Origin: Lithospermum erythrorhizon
Taxonomy: Eukaryota > Streptophyta > Magnoliopsida > Boraginales > Boraginaceae
Assembly (NCBI GenBank): GCA_019722365.1
Contig: JADFUC010000413.1
Coordinates: 62,001-126,000, forward strand
Direction: 5' to 3'
DNA: 64,000 nt
Below are positions 11,277 to 25,208 of the stretch, piece after piece. Position numbers and translations under genes: made by a program. Each line of letters starts with the position of its first letter. Within the stretch, counting starts at the first letter, position 1. The notes beneath the pieces were generated by a model, which was given only the letters and a program-made list of their open reading frames with translations, was not told the origin of the DNA and searched no databases.

Positions 11277-14091
11277 AAAGGTGGGAGCTTTTGTTGTTTG
11301 GTGGTGCATGGGAAGAGTATGGTCGGAATTTTGATTGTAGTGGTGGTGCTTGAAGGAGGAGGGGCGGAGCTTTGGAAGATTTGGGGATTTAGGGTTGAAA
11401 AAAAATTTGAAGTAGTGCTTATATATTGTCACGACGTAACTTCATTGGGAAGTCCCTATCCATGTCCCGACTAAACAGGTTGTTTTACCATTTCATTATC
11501 TTCACAAGTATATGGAATATGGTTAGAAAAAGAAATAACTTTTGCAAATGAACTTAAAGTGAACGATGGAGCTTTAAGATGAAGCGATGAACAAAAAGTG
11601 AAATACACCTCTCAACTTCGAAAAGTTCACATTATATTATTCGATATTATATGCTTAGCACCGTAATATATTATGAAAATCTACCTGCCTTAATAATATG
11701 GTCAATCTTTAATTGATATTGATTTAATGGTTTTAGTCTTCATCATTATTGGTTTAATATCATCTCTCTACATATATTTTTGTCGATATGTCAAACAAAT
11801 TTGAGATGATAACCAAGAACATCAAATTTATCTAATAATTGCTTTTATATAATAAAGGTGATGTGATTTAAGGTCTAATTTAATCACCAAATCTAAGCAA
11901 ACAATAGTAACGACAGAAGTAAATACGGAAAAGTAAATAGACACAAAGATTTTATACAGGTTCTCCCTCAATGTGAAAGGTACGTCCTGTTGCAATCCAC
12001 TAAAACCAACTCGGAAGATTGTTACAATAACCTATCAAGCTAAATACTCAATTGAGTAATACTTTATAGCACAATATTCTCAATCACAAAGCCTCACAAT
12101 ATTATTGATGATGATTTAATAGTATCTCAAGAAATTATTTAGATTACTATTTTTGATACAAACTCTATAGAAAAGCACCCTTGCTAAGGAATAATTTGTG
12201 ATCATTAATAATAGGAGTAGGACATTCAACATGTCCCCGGAGGTAAGTGTTTAATGATTTCATTTGGTTGTTGTGTAGTTGTGGATATCAATGTATGATA
12301 ATGTCGTGTTACATCCGAAACAAGTGACACAAAGTGTCTAAGGTTGTGAAACGGATGAGAGAAAAGTCATGGATATGATGTTAGCCAAACTCTAATATCC
12401 CATAATGGAAAACCACTAAATTTCTCATCTAGATGCTTGCTATAAGTGTGCACATCCCACATCTAAAAACTACAACATTTCATCTCTACTCTATTCCTAT
12501 ATATAGAGTCCTACCTCCACTAGGAAAGGGGATTAGATTTTGAGAAGAAAATAATTGAAGGCTTTTAATATATATTTATATATTAAAAGTTTAGTCAAAT
12601 ATTATTTCCACCACTTAACCAAAGTAGGCACCTCCTTCCTTTTCTAAAAGGCGCTGGTCCTACACCTAATACTACAAGCATCGGGTATATTTATATATTG
12701 TCGGATGACATATTAAATCACCATCGGTAGACTTGACACATTTCAACACCCGAGTACATTATATTCATAGGCCATCGGTTGTCATCACCGGTTTAAGAGT
12801 AACATCATCGTAACAAAGATATCCACAGCTACCCGACAGTTGTCCACATATCAGTGTCGTATTTATTCCTTTAGTGCATGCACCCGGCTCCATCGCTTGT
12901 TCTAACTTAGGCATCGAGACCTTCCAGGCATACCCCCGTCACTGGCTCAGTTGTGGTCGGGAGTCACAGCCCAAAAGTTGAAGAAGACCCGGTAGCCTCT
13001 GCGCTCGCTCACCAACAGATAAACAATCGAGGACTTTGGTTGTTGTGGTAAATACGCCACCGTTTTTTGCCTCAACACACCTCAATATATAGGAAAAGTT
13101 AGAACCTAACTAGGACCTTCTTGGTCTCAAACAAGCTGAAAAAACAGCATCAAGAATATAACCTTAACGCCCGACATCGCCCTCTTCCAAAGAACCGATC
13201 CAGGGCCGATTGTTGGCGTCAGCAGCATCCAAAAATTCGCAGCTCCAACGGCCGCTTCTAATCGGCTCATGCAGAGCCGATGCAGCTAATTGCTCCTCAG
13301 CTCCAATCCAAAAAGCCTTCAACCTCAATAAGTGTCACATGAGTTTTATCAAGAAAAAAATATAACGGGGACTTAAAAATAGGCTCCATGGCACAATTCC
13401 CTTGAGCCCATGACTCAAAATCTATCAAGTAGCTTAAGAAAATCTTGAAAGAATTTGGCATATTCCATTAGGAGTGCCAAGGTAATGGTACATGAAAATG
13501 ATTGTTTTTGCATTTTTCGAAAATGTTTTCCAAAATCAATGTCACCTTCACTCCTCTACAGAGATGGAGAAGGACATGTGTCCAAAGAATATATGTGAAT
13601 ACTTACTGGATAACAGGATAGACAAGAGTATGTAAGTTGAAGAAATTGACCTATCTTGAGAAAAATCTCAACCTTTTAGATATTTGATCTGAAAAGATCT
13701 CAGCCTTTTAGATATTAAGGTAGCTATTTAGTTTTGGAAAAGGGAAGTTGATGGATGAAAATTGTAGGTATTGAACTTACATATCATCCAAAATAGTTGA
13801 TATATAATCATGATTGGTTTTATATACTACAGTAAAATAATTGTACAAATTGTCCCAATCATACAAGAATCTTTTATTGGAATTAGTTTCATGTTTCAGT
13901 CATCTTTAATATTTGTTCAAGATCCGTAAAGGAACGAAGGAAATGTATGTTTTGAATGATCAATTAGATAAAGCAGAGTGTTAAGGTTATGGCTGGCTTT
14001 TCTTAGTTGGCTCACCCTCCAAGGCTACAAGACCCTCTTGAGTATTACTATATGATTGAAGTTGCCCATGCATGGCAAGTTCTAGCTTCGT
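11277..14091. other. Decayed repetitive DNA, no intact gene
   Basis: No convincing coding region. Around 11430-11475 there is a GTCCCGACTAA-type stretch similar to the SIRE-like LTR at 9540-9700. Around 11930-12010 lies a segment resembling the region found in plant LTRs after a TTTATACAGGTTC-like motif. 12190-13340 has the base composition of an LTR or leader, but no boundaries were found. 13662-13720 contains a short duplicated CTCAACCTTTTAGATATT-like motif. I can say only that this is probably transposon debris. Confidence 0.4.
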
Positions 14092-14564
14092 TGTACTTTT
14101 GGATTTAAGGATTTTAACCCCTTTGTACAACTAAAAAACTTCTAATGCACATCACTTTGATATCCATGCACAAAAAGAGGACAAGAACCTAAATATGCTT
14201 TTTGAAAAATTTAGAAATAGGTTAAAGGAAAACATATTCTCAACTGTCCTCTTCCCCTTCTAGGCTTGAGCTATCAGGGTATAAATAAATGAACTATTAA
14301 TGGAAATAATATATAATGTGGATGTCTTATCAACTAAATCGCCTGTTTATCAAGAATAAAATAACTTCGTAGTTAAACAACTGTAAGCCTACTTATTTTA
14401 CCAAAGCTTACTTAATTACCTTATTATCAGATCTTAAGCTTATAAACAGCAACCTATCAGATTTTATTCTACACAACAACACAAACAATAAAAAGATATT
14501 CCCTCATTGTTTATTATTATTATTCTCCTCGCTTATTTACATTGTTCTTACCATATTCATAACA
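14092..14564 (+). repeat. 5' LTR of the outer copia element
   Basis: Starts near TTGTACTTTT and ends TTCATAACA. The last 230 bp resemble the 3' LTR at 30833-31263 in order: a GATGTCTTATCAACT block, ACCAAAGC, a TATAAACAGCAACCTAT block that aligns with a TATA box in the other copy, AAACAATAAAAA, TATTCCC, and TTATTTACATTGTT. Sequence after the end (CGTTATTAGCACG) is typical of this copia group. The start of the LTR is uncertain. Confidence 0.6.
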
Positions 14565-15849
14565 CGTTATTAGCACGATCAAACTCTAATAATATCCAAA
14601 CCGAGTCGTATAAAGAAACAAGTGTCTCGAATTGGTTTTTTGTCGCCGACGAGTTCATAGGTACAATCACCTTCTCACATACAAACGGTATTTCTATTCT
14701 ACTTATCATTTCAATAATAATATATTTTATATCTATAAAGTATTATTGATTATACTCATAATGATATATTAATATTCCAATTGGCATAAAGAAAATTTAA
14801 ATTAAATCTGATCACTCAATAGTTAATATACTGAACACTATAATAGCATATTAGATAGAAACATGAATTGACTTCTACAGATTTAAATAATAATTATAAA
14901 CATTCAGAATTAATGCATGCTAGCATATTACGACAAATTTTTCTTTTACGATAGTATACTAAACCTTTCAATTTGCGCATGATCCGCCATTATCAACTTA
15001 TTTCAATTTTGCATGAAAGTAATAGAATGAACAAATAAGATACGAGTATTAGCTTCTTCTGCATTAGTGACCTAATTTAGTTTTGGGAGCAAACTATTAT
15101 ATAGGAATATATTATATCATGTTTCATAGTTTAATGAATTAGTATGAAATAATTAGGCATAGACCAAGAAAAGTTTGAATCCAACAAACTCATTATTAAA
15201 CATATGGGGTTGAAATAATTCAATAAGATAAAACTTATTTTATACTTTAGAGTATATATTATGCATGACAATTGTCAGATGATCATTAGAACATGCTCGC
15301 TGTCGATGGTTATAAAGCAAGATTCATTCTTCTACATATAATTATCATAACAATTTGAGATAAATATTATATCTGAATTATATTTTTAACAAATATAAAA
15401 TAAATTTATAGATGGTGGTTGAAAATTGAGAGTTTAACTTTCATTAGGATTTGATAACTTAAATTATGAGGATTAGTGATAAGATTTTTTATTGTATGCT
15501 TATCTTTGATGATTTATTCTCTTATAAAATAAATTATTTTGACTTGTTTTAAAATAATAATTTATTAATAAATATGGCAATACACCGTCGAGAACGTCAG
15601 GACTAACCATCATTCGGATGGCTTTCAATTTTATACATATAATGTGATATGTTAATCATTAGATTTATATGTTTATGAAGTCAAAAAGATAATTATCAAA
15701 TAACCGAATCTCGAAGATTTATTGATGATTAATTTGATATATTTATGATAAATTCATAATATAGATAATACATGATTTATCAATGATGTATTTTGAGTCC
15801 AGAAGATTAGTTCATAAGACTTGTGAATAATATTGATGGGGGTCTAAAC
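14565..15849. other. Leader and decayed gag region of the outer copia element
   Basis: AT-rich, with no open frame showing recognisable protein similarity. Its position between LTR and gag fragment suggests decayed leader and N-terminal gag. Confidence 0.35.
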
Positions 15850-16560
15850 TTGGATAATGAATATGGATATCTCACTGTAAAAGATCCCTTTAACTTTAAA
15901 AAAAAAATTGAAAGAGAGGTATGACCACCTGAAGACGGTTATTCTCCCAAAAGCTAACTATGACTTGATGCATTTGAGGCTTCAAGATTTTAAAAGTGCC
16001 AGTGAGATGAAAAATGCCAAAAAGATACTTGTGATGTATCATCTTACTATATCACTTGGTTATGTATCTAATGCAAATAATATTTTGCTATTATTAGTCC
16101 GTAAGACTAGTTCAAAGATTGCGGCTTAGAATCGATATCCATCTAAATTAAGGACTTTTGAATATTTCAAAAAAAATTCTATCATTTTCCTCATTATTTT
16201 GAAAATAATACGAAACCGTATGAGTTCACTTATGAGACCCGCACTCATATAATTTAGAAGAATTTTAGATTCAGCTTAAATGGATAAAAATTTATTGATT
16301 AATTACTACATATAATTTATTATAGGTCTAAGTACCATACAAATGAAATTGCTCGAAAGTGAGGCATATGAAGTAGTGTAAAAATTAATTGAATGTCTGG
16401 AAGAGCTGCCAACATATCATTTCTCAAGGAATAATAAATTTCCTAATCATAGTTGGTATTGTGATTATACATGTTTCAGCTAGTTCGCTAAGGAAAGATT
16501 TGGTATTTGCCAAATTCCTGGCACATCTATCTTCATGGAAACTTATGGTGTAAGTATTTT
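15850..16560 (+). pseudogene. Broken copia gag (UBN2-type) of the outer element
   Basis: Frame 15908-16129 contains LKERYDHLKTVILPKANYD followed by MHLRLQDFKSASE, a hallmark of the UBN2-type gag of plant copia elements. The similarity fades after about 45 residues. No zinc knuckle (CX2CX4HX4C) can be seen in frame downstream. Weak gag-like sequence may continue to about 16560. Gag would form the particle shell. This one cannot be functional. Confidence 0.75.
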
Positions 16561-17462
16561 CAATTTCCAATAGATTGCCACCAACAACATGCATAAAGGA
16601 GAATAAGTTCAGACATAGCGCAACAACTCATATCATTCTAAGATAATAAATATTTCTCTTATCTAATAACGTAAAATGGAGTGTTATTACAATATCGCAT
16701 GTAAAATTGACTCGAATGCTCGGAAGAGATAATGTATCGGTGCTCTCAAAAATATGTATTCAAGACGCACCATATTATTCTAAGTCCGAAATGAATCTAA
16801 ACAAGCCTAAAAAACATATCTCAAATTGTCTACCATAATGAACAAAAAGTGAAGCACTCCTGTAAGAGCTAATATTTGTCAAAAGGTAGCAAAATCAATT
16901 AAAGGCTCGAATAGCTAATATATTTTTACATGAAGTAAATACCAAACATGTTTGCATGGTCATCAAAATACACTTTTTGTCAAACCGAAGTTTGAGAATT
17001 ATGAGAAATTTTATTATTTTGGCATAACCATGAACAATTATCCTGGTTAGGTTACGAAGCTACCTAAAGCATAATTGAATATTTTAATTCGAGACTCATT
17101 GAAGAGTCAATAAACTATTAAGCCAAGTTAATTTATGTGTGCTTCATTGTGTAAACTCCTGGGCTTGGATCAAGCAAGGGCACATTGAATTACACATGCA
17201 ATACCCCAATTGATCATTAGAAAGTTACACTATGTGGCAACACTCTGTTCAAGACTATGCCAAGTTATTATAAAACTCACTTATATAGTTGGTTTGATCG
17301 AAAACCACATATTTACCTCCAAGCATGCTGCATCATATATTCTCACTACTATGCACAAATGATGACTTTTTAAATGATTATTATACCCAGAAAGTATGTA
17401 CATCTATATAGTTGAAAATATGAAATTGAAATTAATTTATCAAGTAATTTTTCATCGGTGGA
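16561..17462. other. Decayed pol portion of the outer copia element up to the inner insertion
   Basis: Located between the gag fragment and the inner element. Protease and integrase would be expected here but no motif is readable. The last bases before 17463 and the first after 26211 appear to be the two halves of one integrase-end region. Confidence 0.35.
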
Positions 17463-18453
17463 TGCTGGAAATCAAACGAGAATCGATTCCCTTATCAGGT
17501 CCGTCAAGCGACACCCGCGTATCAATTTATTTACCGGCTCGTTAAATGAGATTACCGTAACTTAGTGTTCACCTTAGTAATTGTGAAGTTATTACCAGCG
17601 TGGGTTCTCATGATAATTTAAGGGGTTATGAAATGATTGCTTGATCTACTATTAATCGTTATAATAATAGTAATTGGTCAATTATTGTTACTATAGAACT
17701 TACTATTATTCGAGCCTAGAAGGTCACACACATATAATGATATTCAAATAATATTTCATGAATGAAAGAACGAGACTTGTATATTGGTATGTATTCTCAA
17801 TATTCATATTTGTTAAAATATATATTGATGACATCAATTGGTTAAACTTAAAGTTTAATCAATTAAGCAATTGAAAAATTCGATGAATAACTTGATGTTG
17901 GCTCGATAGTGACTTTAGTATTTTAATTGACTTGTTATGAATTAAAATAGAACAATTACTAGCGCGACTCATTATTTAATTAGGGCTTACCATAACGGCC
18001 CAATTAAGTTAACGAAAGTTAAACCGATTTCTTAACGAGTTGTTTAACGGGTGGAAATTGGCAAATGGTATTTAAAGAAAGAGACAAGGGTTTTTCATTT
18101 CATGAAAAATCCTTGCTCTTCATCTCGAAGACGCTCTCCCTGAAATAATTGGAAGAGTGTTCTTTTCCAATTTTATTCATCTTCAAACTCTAGCAAGTTC
18201 AAGTACTGTCTGCTTCCTTTTGGTGTGTGCACCGTAGGACATCATTTCGGGTGTTGAACAAGTTTTGGAGAAGACTTTCAAAGTATATCTACACGTTACC
18301 TGGATTGTTTCTGGGTCTATCTGCCTTCCGTCAGAATGCAACAATTCTTGTATTCATACATGTATTTTTGTGCTTAGATTAATATGCACTCATTTGAGGA
18401 TCCAGATATAAGGAATTGGTGTTTTATCAATGAATGAATTCATTTATTCTACA
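17463..18453 (+). repeat. 5' LTR of the inner copia element
   Basis: Begins TGCTGGAAATC and ends near TTCTACA, about 991 bp. It aligns through its length with 25209-26211. Shared stretches include AACTTAGTGTTCACCTTAG, GTGGGTTCTCATGATAA, GAGCCTAGAAGGTCACACAC, GGTATTTAAAGAAAGAGAC and TTGTATTCATACATGTAT. Confidence 0.85.
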
Positions 18454-20526
18454 GCGCCTCGCAGCCTACCAAGTTCGATGTATTTTATCTAGTTTGATTG
18501 CTGTTTACATACTTGTTAGTTAATTTGATTATTTCATGATTTGTATATTCAATTGATGAATATATAATTATGAAAAAATTCATCCATTTTATATGTATAT
18601 CACACGGCTGGAATTATCATTCAATGTATTGGGATTATTATTTCGACGTTTATTTAATTGCTTTATGACTGAAAGGGATTAAAATTGATTAGTTTGCATT
18701 TAATTGAGGTAGAAATCATTTCTGACATTTTAAAGAGAGGGTTAGAAATTCTTTTAGAAAATTACAAAATTAAATTTGTGTGTTTATGACCCCTTTGAGG
18801 TTTATCCAAGATTTTTTTCAGAATTTTTGAATTTTTTAAGTAATTCAAACATTTATTGAATTTCTGGATTAGTTTTGGATTTAATCGAAAACTAGAAGTG
18901 TTTTTGATGCAATTCCAATTGACACATGTTCAAGAATTTATTATTTTTGCATGTTCAAGTCGAATCCTGCTAATTTTGAATTTTTAGAGCCTCCAAATCA
19001 TTATGAGACAAAAGTTGCAATTAACTGAAAAACTAAAAATCCGAAAATGAATTACCAAAATGAGTCGCCGAACTTATGGACCTCTATATGTATGTGCTCT
19101 GGTTTTCTGCACACTGACGCAGTCACCGGCCGTGCATATGTACCGGCGGCAAGGTGGTCGACCGTGGGTGGCCGGAGGCCGGTTGTTTTGGCCGTTGAAG
19201 TTCGTCGTCCGTTTTAGAAAACCCTAAATGTATTTTATGTAATTATTTTTGGTTTTAAAATTATTGCAATTATTAATTTCGTTTTAAATGCAAATCATAA
19301 GTTTTGTCATTGAGCCGATTGAATATATATCTTGAATGACATTAAATTTGATTTATATTTCCTCTTTCATAATTATTTCATTAATTGATAATTTTTGAAA
19401 ATATTTCATGGTAAATTTTCAATTTAAATTTTGTAGTTAATACTTTAAGTAATTATTCCATGATTTAAGAGGTTGGTAATTATTGTAATAATTATCATTA
19501 ATCATGTGTGAATATATTTAAATTTAAAATTTACATTAATTGATAATTAATTGTAAAATAATGGGTAATTAATTAGTCAATTATGAACACATTTATTTTC
19601 ATTTCATTTAATATATGTGACATTAAGTGCATTTATTTATTTTAATATTTTCCTATATATATTGTTATGGAAATCTGAACGGAGGTGTATCGATATGACC
19701 CACGCTTTTTCCGTTCATGATCGTATTGTTGTAAATGACCAGCCGAGTCATATTATTTTATTTAATTTTCTTGTTTCTCCCACAAGCTTCAGATGCCGCC
19801 TAAGTTGGGATTAGTGTATTGAATTGTACCCAAGAACGAACTTTGGTGGAGATTCCGGTAAGCTGTGAAAAACAAGAGGAAATTGTAATAGGCTAAATGT
19901 TAGTTTTCAAGTTTTGAAAATCTAATAGGCCTAGGTCATATCATACGCCTCTTGAATGTGCATTACTTGTTTTATTTTCATGTTGTACATGCTTGATTAT
20001 GTGCTAAATTGCATGGTAAAATAAAAGAAGTAATAATAATCTCTACTATTTAAAATTCTAAGCAACGTATCAAGCTAATTTTTAATGTTGTGAACGGTTG
20101 CATAACTGGCACACCGTGATTTATTGTGTAAGCTGGCGCTTTTGCACTTTGATATGACAATGGATCATGTTGAAGTGATTTCCACTAACGTTGTGGGCTT
20201 TCAGATGATCACTCCAAGTAATTATTTGGTTTAATTGGTATGCTTAACCGGTTTGTCGGAGATACAAAAGTCGGGTAGCATCTTGAATAGTATGCTAGCG
20301 ACACAAGAGTTATGTAGTTTTACATAATTGGTTGATAACCTACTATTATACTGGATTCAAAATGTATGCAGTGTTGCCGTTTGAATTTAAGTATAATAGG
20401 TCTTGATACTAATATATTTCGTGAGATTTGAAGTATTAGTATTTACTTTACAATTTATTTGTAAGTGTTTAGCATGATAGTTTACTGATTCTGTTGTCTT
20501 TATTTACTTATTCTTGTAGAATTATA
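18454..20526 (+). other. Untranslated leader of the inner copia element
   Basis: About 2.1 kb between the 5' LTR and the gag start. A GC-rich patch at about 19120-19200 (GGCCGGAGGCCGG) contrasts with the AT-rich surroundings. No primer-binding site matching initiator tRNA-Met is readable directly after the LTR, presumably through decay. Short frames here are not genes. Confidence 0.45.
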
Positions 20527-23500
20527 ATGGCTACCACTACTACTACTCCTAAGAATCCTCGCTCGGCCACCACTTGAAAAAGTGCAAGCCGAATGACTAC
20601 CCTTGGCCTTAGTGGTCTCGAAACTTGAGAATCATTCTCAAGCAAGAGAGAGAACCGGTCATTTTAAATAATAAGGTCTGGTGGCCTCCCATCGAAAAAG
20701 GACCTCATAAAAGCACAAGTCCGATGCCAGGATGTCCAATGTCTCATGCTTGTCGATATGGAACCTTCGCACTAAATTCAATATGAAAAGGTGGCAAAGA
20801 TATGATATATACCGGCAACTTTGAGGAATTATTCCTAAAGGAAGCTAGAAACGGAGATATAATAATGTCCGCTGGGAACTGACAGTATGGCCCTCATATC
20901 ATTAAAATGATTGGCTCGGGCTGACGACTCAACGCCTGCACCAAATTGCCTCTCAAGAACCGGATGTGGATCTCATCCCTAAAGTCTTCTAGATAAATTC
21001 TTCAGCTTGTCATGAACATCAATATGCACAAGTTTGAGTCAGTTTCTAAACGAACCGCATAAGATGATCACGAATAATCAGACGAATCGGGGTAAAAGAC
21101 TAAAACTTTTAATTCTTCCTCGCTTTTGGGTGGTATCTCGTAAAAAGAAGAAATTCAAGAAGAAGAATAAGTTTACGCTGAAAGCTAAGGGTTCGGTAAT
21201 CCCCTAAGCCGCCGACGTGGAAACACTAGGAAAGATGACAAATGTAATTATTAAGTGGAACCTAGGTCATTAGAAGCTCCACCTCGAGCGAAGTTCACAT
21301 GCATTTATAGGAAGAACGATCTCACTACCACTCAAATTCTTACGTGTATGTATATGTTATTGAAGTTTTTACAACTTAATTCTATTTCACGGGTGCTAGA
21401 CACCTGCCATGCTCATATTTGTCATAATATGCAAGAACTCAAGTCAAGTAGAATACTGAAAAGGGGAAATGGATCTACGCAAGGGGAACTACAAGCAGCG
21501 TCAGCGGGCCCTCGCAGAGGATCCACGCTTTAAATTCTGCCCACTGCCTGCTTTTGAACTTATCTCCGGTAACATTATTTCACTGCTTTTGAATAATGAT
21601 GGATTTTCATTTCAATAGATCCCAATGAATTTAGGATCACCAGGAATGGGGTAGTATTTGGTACCGCCTCCCTTCAAAATGGTCTATTCGTTTTAGACAT
21701 GATTATTGAGTCGTATAACATAAACTTAAAATGGAATAAGCCTAATGACTTAAACCAAACATACCTATGGCATTGCAGATTGGGTCATATTAACGAGAAC
21801 CGAATCAAGAAACTCCACTCCGGTGGGATACTTGAAGGTTTCGATTATGAATCATACGATAAGTGTGAATCTTGCCTTCTGGGCAAATGACCTCAAAGCA
21901 CTTTCACTCGGATTCAATAAAAGGGCAAGTGATTTATTGGGGATCATACACACTGATGTATGTGGGCCAATGAAATTCATCTCGCAAAGAGGTTATGTAA
22001 TTACTTCATTACATTTACCGATGATATAGAGATACGGTTTGTGTATCCGATGAGATAAAAACACGAGTCCATTGAGAAATTCAAGGAGTTCCAAAATGAA
22101 GTACAAAACCAATTGAACAAGACAATAAAGATTCGGTTTGATAGTAAGGTAGAATATTTGAGTCACGAGTTCAATACTATCTTGTAGAGCGTATGCTTTC
22201 GCCAACTCACCTAAAGAACGCCACAAAGATAATGGCGTGTCTCGAAAGGAGAAATCTTAACCCTTCTTGATATGGTTCGGTCTATGACGCAGCCTATCTG
22301 TCTACCGGTTAATTTATGGGGATATTCACTCGGGCGCGATACACTTAACTTAAAACAGATGCCCAACATAGTCACAGTAAAACCCCATGAACTGTGGGTT
22401 TGGGAAGATTCCAAGTTGGATTTTTTCTTCTCGTGATTTGGGCCGTGGAAGCTTATGTTAAGATATTAACAAAGGATAAACTTGCGCCCAAATCTGATAA
22501 ATGTTATTTCATAGGATATCCAAAGGAAAAGTTTTGTTACTACTTTTACCTAAAGCATTTAGAATAAAATCTTCATTGCTAAGCAAGATGCGAGCGCTTA
22601 TTGAAAAGGAACATCCGTCTGCATGACTAGAAGTAATGGTGTTCATCTTGATGAAGCCTGCTGATGAAGTCAAATGTCGATGCATCTAATGTATGTACAT
22701 CCGACGCACCACAAGAATTGGCACCTTCTTCATAGAAGATCTAGCTTGATCCACGGAAGTTATGGAAGAACCAACCTGTGAGATCCAACAGTAGTCGCCA
22801 CGGTGCCGTAGCTTGCATACAAGTCTTCATCATTGAAAGTGACGAGCCCACTTCTTATAAAGAAGCGATAAATAGCAAGGATGCTGACAAATGGCAAATA
22901 GCCATGCAATCTGAGATGGATTCTATGTACCAGAGCAAGGTTTGGTCCTTGTTGGATTTACCAAATGGTTTTCCTATTGAATGTAAACGGGTATTTAAGA
23001 AGAAACATGATAAAGACGAAACGCCGATGTTTTTAAAGCTAGACTAGTAAATAAAGGTTTCAACAAGTTTACGTACGGACTGAGACGAAACTTACTCGCT
23101 GGCTATGCTTAAGTCCACTGATAATCTTAGTCATTGCGGCATTTCATGACTATTAAATATGACAAATGGATGCAAAGACTGCCTCGAATGGAAATTTGTA
23201 GAGTGATGCGTATATGGTACAACCTGTGTTTTACATGTCCTAAAGGACCTGAAGAAGGTATGCAAGTTGTAAAGGTCCATTTATGATCTTGCTGTGCATC
23301 CCGGCAGCTTGAACTACATTTTGATGAATTGACAAAGATTTTGCTTCATCAAGAACGGGGTTAAGAATCTTTGTGTATACGTTAAGGTAAAATGGAGTTA
23401 TGTATCATTCATAGTCCCTTTATGTCGATGAGATACTTATCATCGAAACAACGTGAGTTACCTTAACTCACCAAGGATTGGCTGTAAATGTTTCTCGCTA

Positions 23501-24390
23501 ATGAAGGACTTAGGCGAAGCACAATATATACTTGGAATAAAAAGATCCATCGAGACGGGGCCGGCGCTACTTGACTTTGTCGATACCTATGGTCAAGGTA
23601 CCGCAAAGGTCTCTAACATGAGTAATTCCAAGAAGGGTAATCTCCCATGAGACAAGGAGTTCAACTCTGCCAGGCGACGGGGCTGTCCCACTACTAGTAC
23701 TCAAGATGACCAAAATGAACGAAAAATCTTTATAAGCCAAGTCGTAGGATCCATCATGTATGCCATGTTATGCACTGCACTGATGTGTCTTATGCAATCG
23801 AGTATAACCAAGTAGATACCGTTAATTCAGTGAAAGCCACCGGATTGCAGCCAAGGGCATCTTTGAAGCATTCTGAGAAGAACCAAAGATGTTTTCTTTG
23901 TATATGGGCGGAGATGACAGTTAGTAGTCACCGGGTATACCGGATGCGTTTTCAACCGAGAGACGACTGCTCCCGGGCCTGGTATGTATTTTGTCTCAAA
24001 CGCGGAGTAAAGATTCGAGGAGTTCCAAGCGTAAGCATCGTTGACGATTCTACAACGTAACTGAGTATATCGCAAATGTCTGCCGCTAAAGAAGCATGTC
24101 GATTAAGAAATTCGTGTGGATCGAGCTTGGGCGTAGCATCTAGCATCGGTGGACCAGCTGAGTTGTTTTGTGACAATATCGGGGCGATAGCTCTGGGCTA
24201 AGGGAACCCCGAGCACATCACAAATCCAAGCACGTACCCAGAAAGTATCACCTAATTGTAAATATGCTTAATAGAGGTGATATCAAAGTATGTAAAGTAG
24301 CAACAAAGGCCAACTGGGCCGATCCTTTACTAAAACCACTAAGTCGTGCAAGATGATTTAAGTATGCAATGAACATAGGTCTTAGATGAC
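20527..24390 (+). pseudogene. Broken gag-pol polyprotein of the inner copia element
   Basis: Translation would start at the ATG at 20527 (MATTTTTPKNPRS), with a stop codon after about 17 codons. The integrase zinc finger is readable in 21699-21890 with its H-H-C-C ligands in YLWHCRLGHINENR and YDKCESCLLGK. The next integrase block (ASDLLGIIHTDVCGPM) is in another frame at about 21930-21980. The reverse transcriptase start (DADKWQIAMQSEMDSMYQ) lies near 22880-22930. The catalytic YVDD box survives as YVDE at 23421-23432, losing an active-site aspartate. RT continues with MKDLGEAQYILGI near 23500 and MYAMLCT near 23757. RNase H traces (DNIGAIALG, TKANWADPLTKPLSRA) lie at 24000-24360. At least ten frame changes or stops separate these blocks, so the element cannot move by itself. 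Confidence 0.85.
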
Positions 24391-25208
24391 GTCGCAGCCG
24401 GTGTTAGGTTAACTGAGTCAGATGTATCTATTATGTTATGTGAACAAATATTATTTGAATATTGTTGTTTCTTATATTTAGTATGTTTCTTTTTACTTCT
24501 GCCTATATGTTTTAAATTTACATAAAATATACATGTATTGTATCCTCGATAAGTGAAAAGTTAAACTCTAGGTTAGTCTATGTTTTCTGTAGAGGCAACA
24601 TGAATTGCTGATTATACCTCTTCAAGCCTAAAGATAGGATGTGCTCAAAGGCCTCGGGTCGTATGTTGATAGTTAGTGGCGACAAAGATCATGATTAACA
24701 TGGTGTTTTGATTAGTTGACGTTTGATCACGTTAGGCCCGGCAGGACTAGATCAATACCATTGGCCGGGTCCTATGACCTGGGAGGTGATATGACCGAAA
24801 CGAATTTATAGAAGATATATATATTCTGCCCTATGATATTTGTTTAAAATTTTAGGTTCGACAATTCTAGACCTACGATATATAACTATCCTGTGGTTAT
24901 ATAAGCTCAGATTGACTATGACCAAACGCCTACCTTAAGTGGGGATTATAACGGCATATGTCAGTCACACAGCGAGTATAGTGATAGGTGTTGATATATT
25001 GGTAGGATTTATCCGCCCCGATATACAAGGAAAGATTCAGCTCTTACACATTGTATCGATTGGGTTTAAGGACGCCATAAATGCTTATCTGGCCCATACC
25101 GAGTAAAGAAGCTGTGTGTTTCATGACACACGCCTTATGGTTAGCCTACTTAATAGAGATCACGTGATAAAAAGGAATTGTAGGCGTACCGCCCAAGAGC
25201 GTTCGGAG
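24391..25208 (+). other. 3' untranslated part of the inner copia element
   Basis: Runs from the end of RNase H to the 3' LTR. The bases just before the LTR (GCCCAAGAGCGTTCGGAGCG) look like a corrupted CCCAAGTGGGAGATTGT polypurine junction found in related elements. No gene. Confidence 0.5.
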
